Positions 7,600-17,130 of a DNA stretch of 41,305 nucleotides are shown here, in pieces. Source of the stretch: Spirochaetes bacterium ADurb.BinA120. GTDB taxonomy: Bacteria; Spirochaetota; UBA4802; UBA5368. The stretch covers positions 1-41,305 of the forward strand of contig MVZN01000022.1 in assembly GCA_002069125.1 (NCBI GenBank), read 5' to 3'. The first letter of the stretch is position 1; each line of letters opens with the position of its first letter. The notes beneath the pieces were generated by a model. It was not told the DNA's origin. It saw nothing but the letters and a program-made list of their open reading frames with translations, and did not search any database. The position numbers and the translations under genes are program-made.

Positions 7600-9588
7600 T
7601 TACTTGTTGACGATCTTCTTGGCGTCGCCCACCAATATTTCCACAACACTCGGATCCGCGAGCGTCGAGATATCGCCGTAACTGGACACGTTGAAGTCGG
7701 CGGCGGCGATCTTCTTGAGGATACGGCGCATGATCTTTCCGGATCGGGTCTTGGGAAGAGCGTCCGCCCACTGGATGATCTCGGGAGTCGCGATTGGTCC
7801 GATCTCCTTGCGCACGTGGGCTATGAGCTCCTTCTTGAGCTCGTCGCTCTTCTCCACGCCGGTATTAAGCGTAACGAAGGCGTAGATCGACTGGCCCTTG
7901 ATCTCGTGCGGATATCCCACGACTGCCGATTCCGCCACTTTCGGATGCGATACGAGCGCGGACTCCACCTCGGCAGTGCCCATGCGGTGGCCGGAAACGT
8001 TGATAACGTCGTCCACGCGGCCGGTAATCTGGTAGTAACCGTCCTTGTCGCGCCGGCAGCCGTCACCGCTGAAGTACTTGCCGGGGAACTGGGCAAAGTA
8101 GGTGTTGAAGAAGCGCTCCTTCTTGTCGTCACCATAGACGCCGCGCATCATTGCGGGCCATGCCATGTCGATACAGAGATTGCCCTCGCACACGCCCTCG
8201 AGGGGCTTTCCGCTGTCGTCCACGATCGAGGGCTTAACGCCGAAGAAGGGAACGGTCGCCATGGCCGGCTTGATGTCGATGGCGCCGGGGAGCGGGGTGA
8301 TGAGGATCCCGCCGTTTTCGGTCTGCCACCAGGTGTCGACGATCGGGCACTCGCCGCGGCCTATCTTCATGTAGTACCAGTTCCAGGCTTCGGGGTTCAG
8401 CGGCTCGCCGACCGAACCGAGCAGTCGGATGCTGGAGATGTCGTGCTTGTCGACCCACTGGTCGCCCTCCTTCGCGATGGCGCGGATGGCGGTGGGGGCG
8501 GTGTAGAAAATGTTTACCTTGTACTTCTCGACCACCGCCCAGAAACGGCCGAAGTCCGGATAGCTCGGCACGCCCTCGAACATGATGGAAGTGGCGCCGT
8601 TGGCGAGCGGGCCGTATACGATATAGGAGTGCCCGGTCACCCAGCCGATGTCGGCCGTACACCAGTATATGTCGCCGTCGTGGTAGTCGAAAATCATCTT
8701 GTGGGTAAAGGCCACATAGGTGATGTAACCGCCCGTTGTGTGCATGACGCCCTTGGGCTTGCCCGTGGATCCGGAGGTATAGAGGATGAAGAGGGGCGCC
8801 TCGGCGTCCATCTCCTCGGCCGGGCAGTTAGCGTCTACCGACGCCATTTCGGCCTCGTACCATTTGTCTATCTTGTCGTTCCACTTCACCTGTACCTTGT
8901 CGCCCACGCGCTTCACGACGATGTGCAGGCGGACATTCGGGCACTGGGCGATAGCCGCGTCGGCGTTGTCCTTCTGTGGAACGGCCTTCGCGCCGCGGAA
9001 GGTGCCGTCGCAGGAGACAACCACATGGCTGTCGCAGTCGAGGATACGGTCGCGCAGCGCCTCGGCCGAAAACCCGCCGAACACCACCGAGTGGATCGCC
9101 CCGATGCGGGTACTGGCCAGAATGCCGATGGCGAGTTCCGGGATCATCGGGAGAAAGAAGGTAATACGGTCGCCCTTCTTGACGCCGTTCTTCTTGAGAA
9201 CGTTCGCGAACTTGCACACCTCGGCATGCAGTTCCTTGTAGGTGAACTTCCTGCTTTCGTTGGGATCGTTTCCTTCCCAGATAAGCGCGACCTGGTTGCC
9301 CCTCTTGTCGAGGTGCCTGTCGAGGCAGTTGTACGACACGTTGACCTTGGCGCCGGTGTACCAGGCGATCTTGAGATCCTCGGGAGCGTTGCCGAATTTG
9401 CAATCCATAACCTTGTCCCATTTTTTAAACCAGGTTATGTACTCCTCGGCGATCTTCCCCCAGAAGCCATTTGGATCGGAAATGGACTCTTTCCACATCT
9501 TTTCGTAGTCCGCGCGGCTCTTGATATACGCCCTCTCCCTGAATTTTTCCGGTACCGGATAAATCTCCTTAAGGGTAACTTCAGCCAT
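7600..9588 (-). CDS. acs: acetyl-CoA synthetase (AMP-forming)
   Basis: A 662-residue ANL-superfamily adenylating enzyme, the standard length for Acs (about 650). It converts acetate, ATP and CoA to acetyl-CoA, AMP and PPi. The P-loop-like [10 protein letters not shown] lies near residue 272. Motifs typical of Acs include [23 protein letters not shown] (acetyl-pocket Trp) and [21 protein letters not shown]. The C-terminal [11 protein letters not shown] (about 611-621) carries the catalytic Lys that protein acetyltransferases modify in homologues. The ATG at 9588 gives [13 protein letters not shown], and TAGGAGGT-like bases just upstream support it. It is monocistronic, ending at the palindromic terminator shared with cobO. 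Confidence 0.97.
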   Translation of the reverse strand: MAEVTLKEIYPVPEKFRERAYIKSRADYEKMWKESISDPNGFWGKIAEEYITWFKKWDKVMDCKFGNAPEDLKIAWYTGAKVNVSYNCLDRHLDKRGNQVALIWEGNDPNESRKFTYKELHAEVCKFANVLKKNGVKKGDRITFFLPMIPELAIGILASTRIGAIHSVVFGGFSAEALRDRILDCDSHVVVSCDGTFRGAKAVPQKDNADAAIAQCPNVRLHIVVKRVGDKVQVKWNDKIDKWYEAEMASVDANCPAEEMDAEAPLFILYTSGSTGKPKGVMHTTGGYITYVAFTHKMIFDYHDGDIYWCTADIGWVTGHSYIVYGPLANGATSIMFEGVPSYPDFGRFWAVVEKYKVNIFYTAPTAIRAIAKEGDQWVDKHDISSIRLLGSVGEPLNPEAWNWYYMKIGRGECPIVDTWWQTENGGILITPLPGAIDIKPAMATVPFFGVKPSIVDDSGKPLEGVCEGNLCIDMAWPAMMRGVYGDDKKERFFNTYFAQFPGKYFSGDGCRRDKDGYYQITGRVDDVINVSGHRMGTAEVESALVSHPKVAESAVVGYPHEIKGQSIYAFVTLNTGVEKSDELKKELIAHVRKEIGPIATPEIIQWADALPKTRSGKIMRRILKKIAAADFNVSSYGDISTLADPSVVEILVGDAKKIVNK

Positions 9589-9770
9589 CTAATACCTCCG
9601 AATTTTTTTGGTTGCCGGTGATTTATTTATAGCCGCGCGCCGCCCCCGCCGCTGGCGGCGCGCAAATAAACCCTTCACCAGAAACATTATTAGTTATTCT
9701 TACGGGACGGGCCGGGTTCCCTCGCGCGTATATTCCCGTATCGCTCCGCCCCGAAAACGTGCGAATGGCC

Positions 9771-10370
9771 TTATTCGTTGTGCCGCTTTTCGAGATACGA
9801 CGAAATCATACCGTCGTATTCCGACGTGCTTTTATAGACTTTTACGGCCAGCCTGAAGTTGGTCGCGCGCGACACCTCGCCGCCGCTCTTTCTCATATCA
9901 TCCAGCACCGTTCCGTAATCGGCCGGGTCGCTAATTACCGTAACGCTCTCGAAATTCTTCGCCGCCGAGCGCAGCATCGCGGGGCCGCCGATGTCGATGT
10001 TTTCGATAGCCTCCTCCAGCGTGCATCCCGGCTTCGAGATCGCCTGCCTGAAGGGATAGAGGTTAACCACCACCATGTCGATGGGCTCGATCCCGTGGGC
10101 CTTCATGGTGGCCACGTGCTCCGGGTTCGAACGAAGCCCAAGGAGCCCGCCGTGTATCTTCGGATGGAGGGTCTTCACCCTGCCGTCCAGCATCTCCGGG
10201 AAGCCCGTGTGCTCGGAAACGTCCTTCACTTTAAGCCCCGCGTCGCGCAGTATCTTCGCTGTCCCGCCGGTGGACAATAGCTCCACACCGAAGCCCGCAA
10301 GCTCCCGGGCGAATTCCACGGCGCCTGTTTTATCCGAAAGACTTATTAAAGCCCTGTGTATCCTTGCCAT
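9771..10370 (-). CDS. purH: stand-alone IMP cyclohydrolase (PurH N-terminal domain only)
   Basis: A 199-residue protein matching only the N-terminal IMP cyclohydrolase (MGS-like) half of bifunctional PurH, which closes FAICAR to IMP in the last step of purine synthesis. Recognisable motifs are [10 protein letters not shown] (7-16), LLSTGGTAK (31-39), [14 protein letters not shown] (62-75) and [17 protein letters not shown]. It stops right after the [15 protein letters not shown] helix, where the AICAR formyltransferase domain begins in full PurH. The start is placed at 10370 ([10 protein letters not shown]); an in-frame ATG at 10421 would add an AT-coded 17-residue extension absent from the family. 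The formyltransferase step must be encoded elsewhere. The 182 bases separating it from acs hold nothing recognisable. Confidence 0.9.
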   Translation of the reverse strand: MARIHRALISLSDKTGAVEFARELAGFGVELLSTGGTAKILRDAGLKVKDVSEHTGFPEMLDGRVKTLHPKIHGGLLGLRSNPEHVATMKAHGIEPIDMVVVNLYPFRQAISKPGCTLEEAIENIDIGGPAMLRSAAKNFESVTVISDPADYGTVLDDMRKSGGEVSRATNFRLAVKVYKSTSEYDGMISSYLEKRHNE

Positions 10371-10382
10371 GTGATCTCTGCC

Positions 10383-10470
10383 ATTAAATTTGAATATTTT
10401 AATATTTATAAATATTTTCAATAATATTGAATAATTTTTAATACATATTATTCAATTTTTGTATCCATTG
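10383..10470 (-). promoter_or_regulatory. AT-rich purH upstream region with palindrome
   Basis: Directly upstream of the purH-domain gene the sequence becomes strikingly AT-rich within a GC-rich window and contains the perfect palindrome AATATTTATAAATATT plus several TTGAA and TATTAT-like hexamers. A promoter is likely here, but no single -35/-10 pair stands out. The rest of the 488-base gap to 10858 shows no gene; GGGCCC at 10506-10511 and again at 10516-10521 can form a short hairpin. Confidence 0.4.
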
Positions 10471-10858
10471 AACGGGCCGTCGGCAAAATGACAAGCATTT
10501 TTTACGGGCCCTCCGGGGCCCCCAATGAAAAAAATTAACCTGCATATGCTCACTATGTCCGGAAAAGTGCGCAGCTAATATTCATGGAATAGGGCGCGCG
10601 TTCCATTCATACATTCACCTCCACAATACCGGGTTTTGCTGACCATACAAGCTTGACTATGCGTATTATACATATGCCGTTTTGCGCTATTACTTTTCGC
10701 CATACCCGCCCGGTTCGGCGCTTTGTCGTGCGCCTCTCCTCCGATGGAAGCCCGATAATTCAATTAAGGCTTGACGACGCCGACCCCGCTCTGTCAGTAT
10801 CCATGGTCCGCCTGGAGCCATCCGCACGGATATCGAAAGACGGAGAAGGGGCAACAAA

Positions 10859-11419
10859 ATGAAAGACCACGGCTGGCCGGCCGCCATGCGCCATCCATCC
10901 ATAGCGACGATACTCGAGAGCGAGGAGTTCCAACACCTAAGCTCGTTCACCCATCACGGCTCGGTTACGCGCCTCGAACATTGCGTACAGGTGGCGCGAA
11001 TGGCCTATATAATGGCCAGAGGCCGCGGCCTCGACGCCATAAGCGCCGCGCGGGGCGCTCTTCTGCACGACTTCTTTTTTTATAACTGGAGGACCGACGG
11101 GCCCGGCCTCCATGGGTTCAGGCACCCCGCAATAGCCCGCCAAAACGCCGCCTCACGTTTCGCCCTCAACGCCATCGAGGAGGACGCCATTCTCCGCCAC
11201 ATGTGGCCGCTTACCCCGGTTCCGCCCCGTTATGCCGAGTCCGCGCTGGTATGCATGGCCGACAAGCTCGTGGCGGTCGGCGATTTCTCGAAGGCCCTTC
11301 GCGCGGCGCGAAGGCGCCGGCGCGAGCGCAGAAGCCTCCGCCCCCGGGGTGCGCGCTCCCGAATGTTCGCATGGGCACGGCGGCCGGGCAAGCCATTCCA
11401 TGCCTCCGGCGGCCTGTAA
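10859..11419 (+). CDS. HD-domain putative phosphohydrolase
   Basis: A 186-residue cytoplasmic protein of the HD metal-dependent phosphohydrolase superfamily. The metal-ligand pattern is visible: His in RLEHCVQVAR (about 40), the HD doublet in ALLHDFFFYNWR (about 68-79), HPAIARQNA, and a late His/Asp region (RHMWPLTPVPPRY, CMADKLVAV). The order matches small HD proteins of unknown substrate found in many bacteria. From about residue 150 the sequence becomes an arginine-rich tail (AARRRRRERR) with no family counterpart that I know. GGAGAAGGGG 7 bases upstream supports the ATG. The MFS gene follows after 83 bases on the same strand, possibly cotranscribed. The substrate cannot be inferred. Confidence 0.75.
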   Translation: MKDHGWPAAMRHPSIATILESEEFQHLSSFTHHGSVTRLEHCVQVARMAYIMARGRGLDAISAARGALLHDFFFYNWRTDGPGLHGFRHPAIARQNAASRFALNAIEEDAILRHMWPLTPVPPRYAESALVCMADKLVAVGDFSKALRAARRRRRERRSLRPRGARSRMFAWARRPGKPFHASGGL

Positions 11420-11502
11420 AATGGTTGACCTTCACCCCTTTTCGCCGGCATAGTCCCCGAAGCGCAGGAGACGCCCCCTTCTTCCCCGCGAAAGATACTT
11501 GC

Positions 11503-12684
11503 ATGGAAGCACGGCCATTCAACACAAACGAGCGCAGGCTCATCACGGGAATAAGCCTTGTCATGGGCATTCGCATGCTCGGCATATCCATGATCATCCC
11601 GGTTTTCTCGATCTTCGCGACAGAGCTCCCCGGCTCCACCGGGGCGCTCGCCGGCCTGGCTGTAGGGATTTTCGGCATCATACAGATCCTTCTTCAAGTT
11701 CCAATCGGAAAGCTAAGCGACCGCTGGGGCCGCAAGCAGGTGACCCTCGCAGGGCTGGTCGTTTATTTTATCGGCTCGGTGCTGTCCGGCCTCTCGCAGA
11801 ACATCCACCACCTCATAGCGGCGCGCGTGCTCTCCGGGGCGGGGGCCATACAGGGCGTCACCATGGCATGGCTTACAGACGGCATCAGCCTTCAGCGCCG
11901 CAACACGGCCCTCTCGTACGTCGGCTTATCCATGGGGCTTGCGGTCATCTTCGGATTTACGCTGAGCCCCATTATCGCGGCGAAGATAAATATCCCGGTG
12001 CTTTTCTTCCTATGCGCGGCGCTCGTGCTGGTCACAATCGTCTACACGGCCATTTTCATGGACAATCAGTCCATCATCGAGGAGGAACTCCCGGACATCA
12101 AGACCGAACGTATATGGGAGGTGATGAAGAACGCCGACCTCAACCGCCTGAACGTCATAGGCTTCGTGGGCAACCTCAACATCAACGCCGTTTTCTTCGT
12201 GATGCCGCTGCTCTTTAAAAAGGAGCTGGGGATGGAGGCCATGTGGAAGATATTCATCCCCGTCTCCATCATCGGCACCGCGCTCATGTTTGTATTCGCG
12301 CGACAGGCGGACCGGCGCGGGAGCGCCTTGATTACGGCGGTCGGCCTCGCCTTCGAGTTCTCCGGAATCCTCCTCGCCATTTTCGCCGGCGGGCTCGCCG
12401 CCTATATAGTCTCTTTCTTTCTCTTCTACGCCGGACACTGCATCCTCTCGCCGGTGCTGCCGGCCGCGGCATCGCGCTACCCCAACGCCCAGCTAAAGGG
12501 GACGGTGCTTTCGATATTCAATTCGTCGCAGTTTCTGGGTTCGGGGATAGGGGGCCTGCTGAGCGGCCTGATACTGGAGCTTGACTACCGGCACGTCTTC
12601 GTGGCGGCGGCCATATTTACGCTGGCCGCCTTCGTGGCGATCGCGGGATACCGCGACTTCAGGCGCGGCGTCCGCGCTGCCTGA
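11503..12684 (+). CDS. MFS transporter (drug/metabolite efflux type)
   Basis: A 393-residue inner-membrane transporter with about 12 hydrophobic helices. The MFS motif A between helices 2 and 3 is clear (GKLSDRWGRK), and a related loop between helices 8 and 9 reads ARQADRRGS. The sequence resembles the YajR-like H+-coupled efflux group in helices 1-4, but lacks the extra C-terminal domain of YajR. The start at 11503 (MEARPFNTNERRL) is chosen because the reading frame open upstream to 11203 encodes low-complexity, non-membrane sequence overlapping the HD gene. The substrate is unknown. It ends 31 bases from the convergent polysaccharide deacetylase gene. Confidence 0.88.
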   Translation: MEARPFNTNERRLITGISLVMGIRMLGISMIIPVFSIFATELPGSTGALAGLAVGIFGIIQILLQVPIGKLSDRWGRKQVTLAGLVVYFIGSVLSGLSQNIHHLIAARVLSGAGAIQGVTMAWLTDGISLQRRNTALSYVGLSMGLAVIFGFTLSPIIAAKINIPVLFFLCAALVLVTIVYTAIFMDNQSIIEEELPDIKTERIWEVMKNADLNRLNVIGFVGNLNINAVFFVMPLLFKKELGMEAMWKIFIPVSIIGTALMFVFARQADRRGSALITAVGLAFEFSGILLAIFAGGLAAYIVSFFLFYAGHCILSPVLPAAASRYPNAQLKGTVLSIFNSSQFLGSGIGGLLSGLILELDYRHVFVAAAIFTLAAFVAIAGYRDFRRGVRAA

Positions 12685-12715
12685 AAAGGGCCCGGCCGGC
12701 GGCTCGGCGCGCCCG

Positions 12716-13534
12716 TCAGCGGTCCAGCACGAGCTGACGTTTCGAGCTTGCGGAGGGCTTGCCTCCGGGCCTTCCGGCTTTTCTGTCCATAAGGGCGAAG
12801 ACGTTCTTCCAGTTGCCCCTGACCAGCATATAGCGGGGAAGCTCGTAAGGGTTCGCGTTCATCTCGAGCGGCACCTTCAACGTGCCCCAGTTTATGGTAA
12901 AGGCATAGCGGTAGCCGGCCGCGCGTATCTCGCGAATGGCGTGTGCGCACTTTTCGCCGGAGGGGTACACGAACACATTGACGGGCCTTCCCATCCTCTC
13001 CTCCAGCACCCGTTTCGATTTGTGGATCTCGTCCATAAAATAGCGCCTGTTTTGGGCGTACAGCTTTTCGTTTACATGGAGATGGAAGAAGCCGTGAGCC
13101 GCGATCCCGCATCCGTCAGCGGCAAGGGCGCGAAGCTCGTCCCAGTCGAGCGCGTATTTTCTCCGGCCGATAACGTTTGGGTAAATCGCAAGAAGCGGTT
13201 TGATGCCCATGGGGCCAAGCACCTCACGATAGGCCTTCATAACGCTCCTGTTTCCATCGTCTATGCAGATGAGCACGTTCCGCGCGCCCGATACCGCGCC
13301 GCGTTCGATGTCGGCCATGCTTACAAACCTGAAGCCTCCCTCCCTCAGCCCTTCCATGTGTCCGCGCAGCTCTTCCACGCTGAAATCCGTGGAGACGCGC
13401 TCCTTTCCGAGAAATGTATGGTAGATGATGACATGGACGGAGACCTCCCTCGCCGGAGACGCGCCGAGAAGGAGGACGGAAAGCAAGATAGAAACTAACA
13501 GTAGTCGTCGCAAGATGGTGCCCGTACAGTTCAT
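12716..13534 (-). CDS. secreted polysaccharide deacetylase (CE4 family)
   Basis: A 272-residue exported protein with an N-terminal signal segment (LLLVSILLSVLLLGASPA, cleavage near residue 28). The NodB-homology domain follows: CIDDGNRS carries the catalytic base and metal-binding Asp pair, AAHGFFHLH carries the metal-binding His pair, and VYPSG matches motif 3. It would remove acyl groups from an N-acetylated cell-envelope or matrix polysaccharide outside the cytoplasm. The C-terminal 30 residues are basic and probably disordered. It is transcribed alone, divergent from polA and convergent with the MFS gene. The exact substrate cannot be read from the sequence. Confidence 0.87.
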   Translation of the reverse strand: MNCTGTILRRLLLVSILLSVLLLGASPAREVSVHVIIYHTFLGKERVSTDFSVEELRGHMEGLREGGFRFVSMADIERGAVSGARNVLICIDDGNRSVMKAYREVLGPMGIKPLLAIYPNVIGRRKYALDWDELRALAADGCGIAAHGFFHLHVNEKLYAQNRRYFMDEIHKSKRVLEERMGRPVNVFVYPSGEKCAHAIREIRAAGYRYAFTINWGTLKVPLEMNANPYELPRYMLVRGNWKNVFALMDRKAGRPGGKPSASSKRQLVLDR

Positions 13535-13687
13535 TCCGCTAGTCTCCGCAGATAATGTGCGCCCATGCCATCTATGCGTCGCGCCCCGCGCTTTCGCAAG
13601 CCATATTCCTCCACTGCGCGAAAAAACCGGAAAGCCCCGGCCGTGGGATGCCGCCCTTCGGCTTGTCGGCGGAACGCTAATTATTCT

Positions 13688-13717
13688 TGATCTGTTAAGA
13701 CCGATGCCTATACTATC
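13688..13717 (+). promoter_or_regulatory. candidate polA promoter
   Basis: TTGATC (13688-13693) and TACTAT (13712-13717) are separated by 18 bases, each matching 4 of 6 consensus bases. GGAG at 13731-13734 lies 6 bases before the GTG start of polA and supports that start. Confidence 0.35.
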
Positions 13718-13740
13718 GCAAAAGCGATCGGAGCACTCCC

Positions 13741-16440
13741 GTGAAAAAGCGGCTTTTCGTCATCGACGGCCACGCCCTCTGCTACAGGGCCTATTTCGCC
13801 TTCATCAAGAACCCTCTCACCAACTCGAAGGGACAAAACACCTCGGCCATATTCGGTTTCGCGCGCATGCTTCTAAGGCTTCTTGCGGACCAAAAGCCCG
13901 ATTACCTGGCTGTGGCGTTCGACCCGCCGCGAAAATCGTTCCGGTTCGAACTGTACCCGGAGTATAAGGCGAACAGGGAGAAGATGCCGGACGATCTGCG
14001 CTCCCAGATCGAGGAGATAAAGCTGATGGTGGAGACGATGGGCATCCAAAGGATCGAGGAGGCCGATTACGAGGCCGACGACGTACTGGGCTCCATCGCG
14101 CGTTCGCACGCCTCAAAGGAGGTGGAGGTGGTCCTCGTGACCGGCGACAAGGACGCCTATCAGCTCGTCGACGACAACACATCCATTTACGCCAATAAAA
14201 AGGGCATAGCCGAATTCGAGACCTATGACGCGGCGGCGGTACAGGCAAAGCTTGGAATAGGCCCCGAGAAGGTGATCGATTATATGGCGCTGACCGGCGA
14301 CGCCTCGGACAACATCCCCGGAGTGCGCGGCGTGGGCGAGAAGACGGCGCTCAAGCTCATCCAGGAGCACGGCAGCCTCGACGGGATTTATTCGAATTTA
14401 GAAGGCATAAAGGGAAAGCTCCGTGAAACCCTGGAATCAAACCGCGACATGGCCTACCTGAGCCGCGATCTCGTTACAATACGCACGAACCTGCCTTTGG
14501 CCTTCAATATCGAGGAAGCCGCCACGCCGGACGTGCGAAGCGAGGCCGTGCGCTCCTTTTTCCGAACTCACGAGATGGAATCCATCGTAAAGGACCTCGC
14601 CGGCCCAGAGGACGGGGCCGCTGCGGCCGCCCGCTCGGACCGCGATTACCGAATTATTAAAACCGTCAAAGAGCTCGAGGGGGCCCTCGACGCCATCCGT
14701 GCGGCAGGAATTGTGTCGGTGGACACCGAGACCACCAGCACAAGCCCCGTCGCCGCGGAGCTTGTAGGCATCTCCCTCGCGGTGGAGGAAAACGCGGGCT
14801 TTTACGTTCCCATCCAGAGCCGCTCGCTTTTCAGCGAGGACCACGTGGACCAAAGCGAGGCCCTCAAGCTCCTAAAGCCGATGCTCGAGGACGCATCCAT
14901 CAAGAAGATCGGCCAGAACATAAAGTACGATATCGTGGTATTGAAAAACGCGGGCATTGAACTCCGCGGCATCCACTTCGACACCATGATAGCGTCCTAC
15001 CTGCTGGACCCCTCGGAGCGCCGGCACAACATGGACGAGCTGGCCATGAGGTTTCTCGATTACAAGACCACCACCTTCAAGGAGCTGGTCAGCAAGGGCA
15101 GGGACACGCTCTCGATCACCGAGGTGCCCCTCAGGGAGCTTGCCGACTACGCGATCGAGGACGCCGACATCACGCTTCGCCTCCAGCGGATACTTTCGGC
15201 ACGGCTTGAGGGGGAAAGGCTCGGGCCGCTCTTCCACGACGTGGAGATGCCGCTTGCCCGGGTGCTCGCGCTCATGGAGCTATACGGGGTGAAGATCGAC
15301 CTCAAACACTTCGAGAAGCTTGCGAGGGAAAACCAGCGCATGCTCGAAGAGACCGAGGAAAGCATATACAGCGAGGCCGGTTCGCGCTTCAACATCAACT
15401 CCACGCGCGAACTTTCCGCCGTGCTCTTCGACAGGCTGGGCCTCAAGCCCGTCAGGAAGACCAAGACGGGCTTTTCCACCGACATACAGGTGCTCGAAAC
15501 ACTGAGGGGATCGCACCCCATCATCGACGGCCTCATCGCCTACCGCACCCTGGCCAAACTGAAGAGCACATATATCGACAGCCTGCCGCGGCTCGTGCTT
15601 CCCTCGACGGGCAGGATACACACCTCGTTCAACCAGACCGTTGTGGCCACCGGCCGCCTCTCATCGTCCGAACCCAATCTGCAGAACATCCCGATACGCG
15701 ACGAGCTCGGAAAAAAAATCCGGCGCGGGTTCGTGCCCGAAAAGGGGATGCTGCTTCTCTCGGCCGATTATTCGCAAATAGAGCTCCGCCTGGCGGCGCA
15801 TCTCTCCGGCGACGAGAGGATGACCGAGGCGTTTGAAAAGGGCATGGACATCCACGCGCTCACAGCCTCATCGGTCTTCGGCGTGCCCATGGACGACGTG
15901 ACGGGCGACATGCGCAGGCAGGCCAAGGTAATCAATTTCGCCACGATCTACGGCGTTTCCCCCTTCGGGCTCTCGCAACAGGCGGATATCTCGGTGCGCG
16001 ACGCGGCGGAATTCATAAACCGCTACTTCGAGACCTATCCGGGATTCAAACGCTACATAGACGAGACTGTCGCGTTCGCCCGCGAGAAGGGATACGTGCG
16101 GACCATACTCGGCAGAAGGCGCCCAATTCCGGACATCGATTCCACGGCGCAATTCAGGCGCGAGGGAGCGGAGCGCATCGCCATCAACACGCCGATCCAG
16201 GGCGCCGCCGCCGATCTTATCAAGGTGGCCATGATAGACATACAGCGCGAGATAGAGGAAAAAAACTTCGGTGGCAGGATGATCCTCCAGGTGCACGACG
16301 AGCTCGTCTTCGAGGTGCCGGTGGGCGAGAAGGAAGTCTTCGGCGCCATGGTCCGCGAGAAGATGGAAGGGGCGATACGGCTTTCAGTCCCTATCGTCGT
16401 GGATATGGGCTGGGGCGCCGACTGGGGCGAGGCGCACTGA
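13741..16440 (+). CDS. polA: DNA polymerase I
   Basis: An 899-residue full-length Pol I with all three domains, acting in Okazaki fragment maturation and repair. The 5'-3' exonuclease domain occupies about 1-290 (FVIDGHALCYRAYFAF, VTGDKDAYQLV, GDASDNIPGV). The 3'-5' proofreading domain (about 300-490) keeps its ligands: DTE at 328-330, NIKYD, and YAIEDAD. The polymerase domain has motif A DYSQIELR (Asp about 676), motif B with Lys 729 and Tyr 737 (RRQAKVINFATIYG) and motif C VHDE (His 852, Asp 853, Glu 854). Phe about 733 in motif B is the usual residue that favours dideoxy exclusion. The start is GTG with a GGAG site. Proofreading appears intact, unlike in many thermophiles. Confidence 0.98.
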   Translation: MKKRLFVIDGHALCYRAYFAFIKNPLTNSKGQNTSAIFGFARMLLRLLADQKPDYLAVAFDPPRKSFRFELYPEYKANREKMPDDLRSQIEEIKLMVETMGIQRIEEADYEADDVLGSIARSHASKEVEVVLVTGDKDAYQLVDDNTSIYANKKGIAEFETYDAAAVQAKLGIGPEKVIDYMALTGDASDNIPGVRGVGEKTALKLIQEHGSLDGIYSNLEGIKGKLRETLESNRDMAYLSRDLVTIRTNLPLAFNIEEAATPDVRSEAVRSFFRTHEMESIVKDLAGPEDGAAAAARSDRDYRIIKTVKELEGALDAIRAAGIVSVDTETTSTSPVAAELVGISLAVEENAGFYVPIQSRSLFSEDHVDQSEALKLLKPMLEDASIKKIGQNIKYDIVVLKNAGIELRGIHFDTMIASYLLDPSERRHNMDELAMRFLDYKTTTFKELVSKGRDTLSITEVPLRELADYAIEDADITLRLQRILSARLEGERLGPLFHDVEMPLARVLALMELYGVKIDLKHFEKLARENQRMLEETEESIYSEAGSRFNINSTRELSAVLFDRLGLKPVRKTKTGFSTDIQVLETLRGSHPIIDGLIAYRTLAKLKSTYIDSLPRLVLPSTGRIHTSFNQTVVATGRLSSSEPNLQNIPIRDELGKKIRRGFVPEKGMLLLSADYSQIELRLAAHLSGDERMTEAFEKGMDIHALTASSVFGVPMDDVTGDMRRQAKVINFATIYGVSPFGLSQQADISVRDAAEFINRYFETYPGFKRYIDETVAFAREKGYVRTILGRRRPIPDIDSTAQFRREGAERIAINTPIQGAAADLIKVAMIDIQREIEEKNFGGRMILQVHDELVFEVPVGEKEVFGAMVREKMEGAIRLSVPIVVDMGWGADWGEAH

Positions 16441-16680
16441 GCCTGGGCGGAAGGCCGGCTGAACGGCGACGGTCGGGCCCTACGCAGGCGCGCCGGTAAA
16501 GGACGCGGCGATCGTCCCGGCCGGGCGAAGGCCGGCAAAGGATAAAGCAATCCCGCCATGGGCGAAAGCATGGTGAAGCGGCCCGCGTGACGGAGCGATC
16601 CCTCATCCATCATAGCGGGAAAGGCGGGAGACCATGTTTTGGCCGGAGATTCGATCCGCCGCTTGCGATGATGAGCGCGC

Positions 16681-17130
16681 CTAACCGCGGCGTTTGGCCA
16701 TCCAGCTCTCGGCCATGTCGAGATGCGTGGCGATAAATGCGGAGGCGTACAGGGTGATGACGATGCCCAGCACGATGGAAAGCGGGACCTCGAAATCGCC
16801 GCCGAAGGAGCCGCGCAGCCAGGCGAAGGAATCGCTGAACGAGATTAGAACGATGCCCCCGAGAATGGCAAGCCCTCCTCCGATCCAGTTGTACATAGGA
16901 ACATCGCGGCGGTAGGATTCGAGACGTTCTATCCCGGCCATCACCGCGTCGGAGATGTCCATGTCCCGTGGGGAGAGCGCCACGGCCTTGAGCTCCTCCA
17001 GGGCCGCGCGCAGCCGGGCCTCCTCGGCGCGGCAGTGCGCGCACCGGCGAAGATGCAAACGGAGAGGCAAAGGATAGCCGGGCGCATTGTCGTGTTCAAG
17101 GAGCCTTCGCATCGCCTCGTCACATTTCAT
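16681..17130 (-). CDS. zinc-finger anti-sigma factor, membrane-bound
   Basis: A 149-residue protein downstream of, and overlapping by 11 bases, an ECF sigma factor gene. The N-terminus has the ZAS-type zinc motif (Cys3, His26, Cys30, Cys33 in HLRRCAHC), the usual sigma-binding domain of anti-sigma factors. Two hydrophobic segments follow (about 82-100 and 115-135), placing the C-terminus in the inner membrane with almost no periplasmic sensor domain. This fits a regulator that holds the sigma factor inactive at the membrane until a signal arrives. The 240 bases between it and polA hold no gene that I can support. Confidence 0.85.
   Translation of the reverse strand: MKCDEAMRRLLEHDNAPGYPLPLRLHLRRCAHCRAEEARLRAALEELKAVALSPRDMDISDAVMAGIERLESYRRDVPMYNWIGGGLAILGGIVLISFSDSFAWLRGSFGGDFEVPLSIVLGIVITLYASAFIATHLDMAESWMAKRRG

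Noticed and set aside
7816-9621. 601-residue open frame on the plus strand opposite acs
   Set aside because: Fully antisense to acs with no recognisable motif, a usual artefact of GC-rich codon bias.
9608-9770. AICAR formyltransferase half of PurH lost by frameshift after the cyclohydrolase
   Set aside because: Only about 180 bases separate the stop from acs, with no trace of the missing domain in any frame.
10506-10521. GGGCCC-TCCG-GGGCCC hairpin as terminator
   Set aside because: No T-tract follows on either strand and no gene ends nearby.
10653-10862. 69-residue open frame upstream of the HD gene
   Set aside because: No ribosome site, no family, composition of translated non-coding sequence.
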